Source: Bacteroidota bacterium (GTDB lineage: Bacteria > Bacteroidota > Ignavibacteria > UBA10030 > UBA6906). Taken from it: a stretch of DNA of 8,521 nucleotides. The stretch spans positions 1,025 through 9,545 of the forward strand of contig DPLS01000260.1 in NCBI GenBank assembly GCA_003541875.1, in the 5' to 3' direction. A model generated the notes under the pieces. That model was given only the letters and a program-made list of their open reading frames with translations. It ran no database searches and was not told where the DNA came from. Made by a program: the position numbers and the translations under genes. Shown here one piece after another: positions 6,147-8,521 of this stretch; within the stretch, counting starts at the first letter, position 1; every line of letters starts with the position of its first letter.

Positions 6147-8456
6147 TTACACACTCACTGCTTGTTGTTGAGTTTGAAGCAACCCGGCGACCGGAACCTC
6201 AATCATCACCTCGGTCCCTCGTCCCTCCAACGACTCAATCCGGAACGATCCCCCGAAAAACTCCACACGCTCCCGGATGTTTCGCAATCCAAAATGCGTC
6301 GTTGAGACGGACAATTGTCCTTTCGCAGACTCGAGGCCCTTTCCGTTGTCCGCCACCTCGAGGACGAGCGTGTTCTCTCTCATCAAAAGCTGGACAGAGA
6401 CGCGGGTGGCCGCGGAGTGTTTTGCTACATTGGCGAGGAGCTCCTGTACAATTCGGTACACACTGGTCTCCAGAAGCGAGTCGAAGCGCGACGCAAACGC
6501 CGGAGCGATAAATTCCACACTCACGCCAGTACGACGCTCGAAGTTCGACGTAAGAACTGCCACTGCTGCTTTCAACCCAAAGTCATCAAGAATCGCCGGG
6601 CGTAAGTCATAGGCCAGTTGCTTCGCCTCATTCTGTGCCTCATCCGCGAGGGTCAAAGCTTCTCTCAGATGATGCTCCGCGTCAGAGGGGTTGGAGTGAA
6701 AATTCGTCGCCGCAAGCTCGGCATTGATCTTCATCGTGGTCAGTACCTGACTGAGACCATCATGAAGCTCACGTGCGAAGCGTTTGCGCTCATCTTCCTG
6801 AACTTTCACAAGCTCAATGGAAAGTCGCCGCACCTGGCGCGCCCGGTCCTCTGCCGTTTCATACAGCCTCGCATTCTCGAGCGCGATTCCAATTTGCTTG
6901 CCGAAGGTCTCCATCATCGTCTGCTCATCCCCCGAGAAGCTATACGGCCGGTCGAGGAAGAGCGTCATGACGCCAAGTACTTTTCCCTTTGATTTGAGGG
7001 GAACATCGGCAATCGCGATGATTCCCGCCTTCTCCCTGATCTCGGCATCGATGCGCTCGTCCAACCGTGCGTCCTTGACAAATGCAGGCACACCGGTACG
7101 CGCCACCTCGCCGATGAGTCCAGACTCGACAGGCCAATGCCGGGTCCTTCGGGTAACCTCCTCGTTGAGTCCTCGATGATGCCGAAGAATAAGATCTCGT
7201 CCTCCTTCGTCGAACAAAAAGATGGTTCCTCCATCGAGCTTCATAAGGTCGAGCACCGTTTCAAGCGCGGCCTCCAATCGTTCGTTGATGTCCATGCTCT
7301 GAACGAGCACCGACGACAACTGCTGCATGGCTGAGATTTCCCGGTACCTTCGACGTAGTTCTTCATCAGCCTGCTTTTGCGCGGTAATATCCGTGTGGAC
7401 GCCGATGGAACCCACCACCCTACCACTTGCATCGATGACCGGCGCGCCACTAATTCGTACCCAGATGAAATCGCCCGGCTTCCGTCGTAGCTGCACCTCA
7501 TAAGTATCCGCCATACCCTGCTGGCGCAACCTTTGTTTCTGTTCGATGAGTGCCTTCCCCTCCGTTTTAAGAAGGATATCCGAGGACACCTTCCCGATAA
7601 GTTCTTCACGGGAGTAGCCGACCATGTCGCAAAATGCATCGTTGAGGAATTGAATCCTGTCAGCGTTGTCAACCCTCAGCAGCCCTTCCTTCATCCTTTC
7701 GACGAGGGTACGATAGTCCTGCTCCGATTCGCGTAGAGCCTTCTCAGCTTCCTTTCGCTCCGAAATATCCAATACCAGGAACACCATCCCATCAACATTC
7801 CCTTGCCGGCTCTTTGAAACATGAGAATTGACCCATGCCCACATTGGTCTTGCGTCCGCACGCTCAAACTGAATTTCAAACGGACCCTGTGTTTTCCCCG
7901 CCACATTGCCCAAAAGTGTTTGGAGTCCCCGCCGCGAGGATTCTCCGATCCCCATCTCCAAGACCTTCCTGCCGAGAATCGAATCCTGTGAATGTCCAAG
8001 CATGTCGCTTGCGCGTGCGTTGACAAACTGGATAGTTCCCTCCAGATCAGTTGCAACAATACCCTCGATGGTCGACTCAACGATGCGCGTGTATTTGTCT
8101 TCGGCCCGTTTAAGACGGATGAAATAGATCTGATGAATGTAGTTCACCAGCACAGCAACGCCGGCGAAATTTATGAGCCGGGTGAGCAGGTTCCATGTCT
8201 GGACAGTTGCCGAAAGGTCGAACCACCATGAGACGTCAGCCCACAATGCCAGACCCATGCTGAGCAGGGAACAAAGAACCCCGTAGCGAAGCCCGCCGTA
8301 CCACGTAACAAAGCTGATGGGCACAAGGTAGAAAAGCGTAACGGCGAATGTCGGGCCGGTAACCCGGTCTACCACTCCGACGATCAGGACAGCGACAATT
8401 CCCACGATGCGGGCAACAACGGGCGGGATATACGGTATGCGGTCGAAGATATTCAT
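6147..8456 (-). CDS. Membrane histidine kinase (4 TM, PAS, PAS, GAF, HisKA_3, HATPase)
   Basis: This 769-residue sensor kinase starts with four membrane helices (about 15-33, 38-53, 57-75, 92-113) in a compact module with YLVPISFVTWYGG between helices and only short loops outside, so it has no large periplasmic sensor. Two PAS domains follow (about 121-232 and 246-358, each ending near DISERK or DITAQK), then a GAF domain (about 376-530). The dimerisation and phosphoacceptor region is HisKA_3, with His565 in ARELHDGLSQ. The ATPase domain has its N-box at 671-680 (Asn676), G1 as ADNGKGL (702-708), G2 near HFGLRN (721-726) and GRGTEV (745-750). All catalytic motifs look intact. The signal is probably cytoplasmic or membrane-derived (redox, gas or small ligand) but cannot be named. 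ATG at 8456 is chosen; a GTG at 8474 would add six residues, and neither has a clear ribosome binding site. The next gene starts on its stop codon. Confidence 0.93.
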   Translation of the reverse strand: MNIFDRIPYIPPVVARIVGIVAVLIVGVVDRVTGPTFAVTLFYLVPISFVTWYGGLRYGVLCSLLSMGLALWADVSWWFDLSATVQTWNLLTRLINFAGVAVLVNYIHQIYFIRLKRAEDKYTRIVESTIEGIVATDLEGTIQFVNARASDMLGHSQDSILGRKVLEMGIGESSRRGLQTLLGNVAGKTQGPFEIQFERADARPMWAWVNSHVSKSRQGNVDGMVFLVLDISERKEAEKALRESEQDYRTLVERMKEGLLRVDNADRIQFLNDAFCDMVGYSREELIGKVSSDILLKTEGKALIEQKQRLRQQGMADTYEVQLRRKPGDFIWVRISGAPVIDASGRVVGSIGVHTDITAQKQADEELRRRYREISAMQQLSSVLVQSMDINERLEAALETVLDLMKLDGGTIFLFDEGGRDLILRHHRGLNEEVTRRTRHWPVESGLIGEVARTGVPAFVKDARLDERIDAEIREKAGIIAIADVPLKSKGKVLGVMTLFLDRPYSFSGDEQTMMETFGKQIGIALENARLYETAEDRARQVRRLSIELVKVQEDERKRFARELHDGLSQVLTTMKINAELAATNFHSNPSDAEHHLREALTLADEAQNEAKQLAYDLRPAILDDFGLKAAVAVLTSNFERRTGVSVEFIAPAFASRFDSLLETSVYRIVQELLANVAKHSAATRVSVQLLMRENTLVLEVADNGKGLESAKGQLSVSTTHFGLRNIRERVEFFGGSFRIESLEGRGTEVMIEVPVAGLLQTQQQAVSV

Positions 8457-8496
8457 CGCGTAGTGCGATTGCACCTGAGATATAGTAGCGTGAGTC

Positions 8497-8521
8497 GGCA
8501 GCTATGCACAATCATAGTGCC
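8497..8521. repeat. Imperfect inverted repeat upstream of the kinase gene
   Basis: GGCA-G-CTATG-CACAAT-CATAG-TGCC forms two paired arms (4 bp and 5 bp) with one bulged G and a 6-nt loop. It sits 41 nt upstream of the kinase ATG, at the window edge. It could be an operator or the end of a terminator for a gene beyond the window; no T-run is visible inside the window. Confidence 0.35.

Overview
The window reads as a piece of chromosome from an uncultured or poorly characterised Gram-negative bacterium of roughly balanced GC. The mix of an exported AmmeMemoRadiSam protein, a membrane spermidine-synthase-like protein and a multi-PAS sensor kinase would suit the Bacteroidota/Ignavibacteria side of the tree, but this placement is a low-confidence impression. 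Six genes are complete and one runs off the left edge. I see no RNA gene, mobile element, CRISPR array or phage gene.

Left third (1-2603, minus strand): a probable two-gene operon. A Memo-AMMECR1 fusion (AmmeMemoRadiSam proteins B and A in one chain) carries a secretion signal that is probably of the lipoprotein type. It is followed after 21 nt by a polytopic membrane protein with a C-terminal spermidine-synthase-type domain, cut by the window edge. The third usual AmmeMemoRadiSam partner, a radical SAM enzyme, is not in view; it could lie beyond position 1. The fusion gene has a candidate sigma70-like promoter at 2751-2779 and a leader containing 67 consecutive bases without A on the transcribed strand.

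Middle (3061-4504): a divergent gene for an old yellow enzyme of the YqjM class (3061-4134, plus strand) converges on a small gene (4181-4504, minus strand). The small protein has a Rho-N/SAP-like N-terminus and a basic coiled-coil tail. I see no convincing intrinsic terminator in the 46 nt between them.

Right half (4786-8456, minus strand): a two-component system. A membrane-anchored histidine kinase (4 TM, PAS, PAS, GAF, HisKA_3, HATPase) is followed with no gap by a NarL/FixJ response regulator, whose GTG start touches the kinase stop codon. About 230 nt further on lies a second, receiver-only regulator that resembles the first but ends just before the place where the HTH domain would begin. 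The kinase most likely phosphorylates the NarL-type regulator, while the short receiver may compete for phosphate or act by protein contact.

The observations most worth following are the exported Memo-AMMECR1 fusion with its membrane spermidine-synthase-like partner, the A-free leader in front of it, and the receiver-only regulator. None proves a new system from sequence alone.
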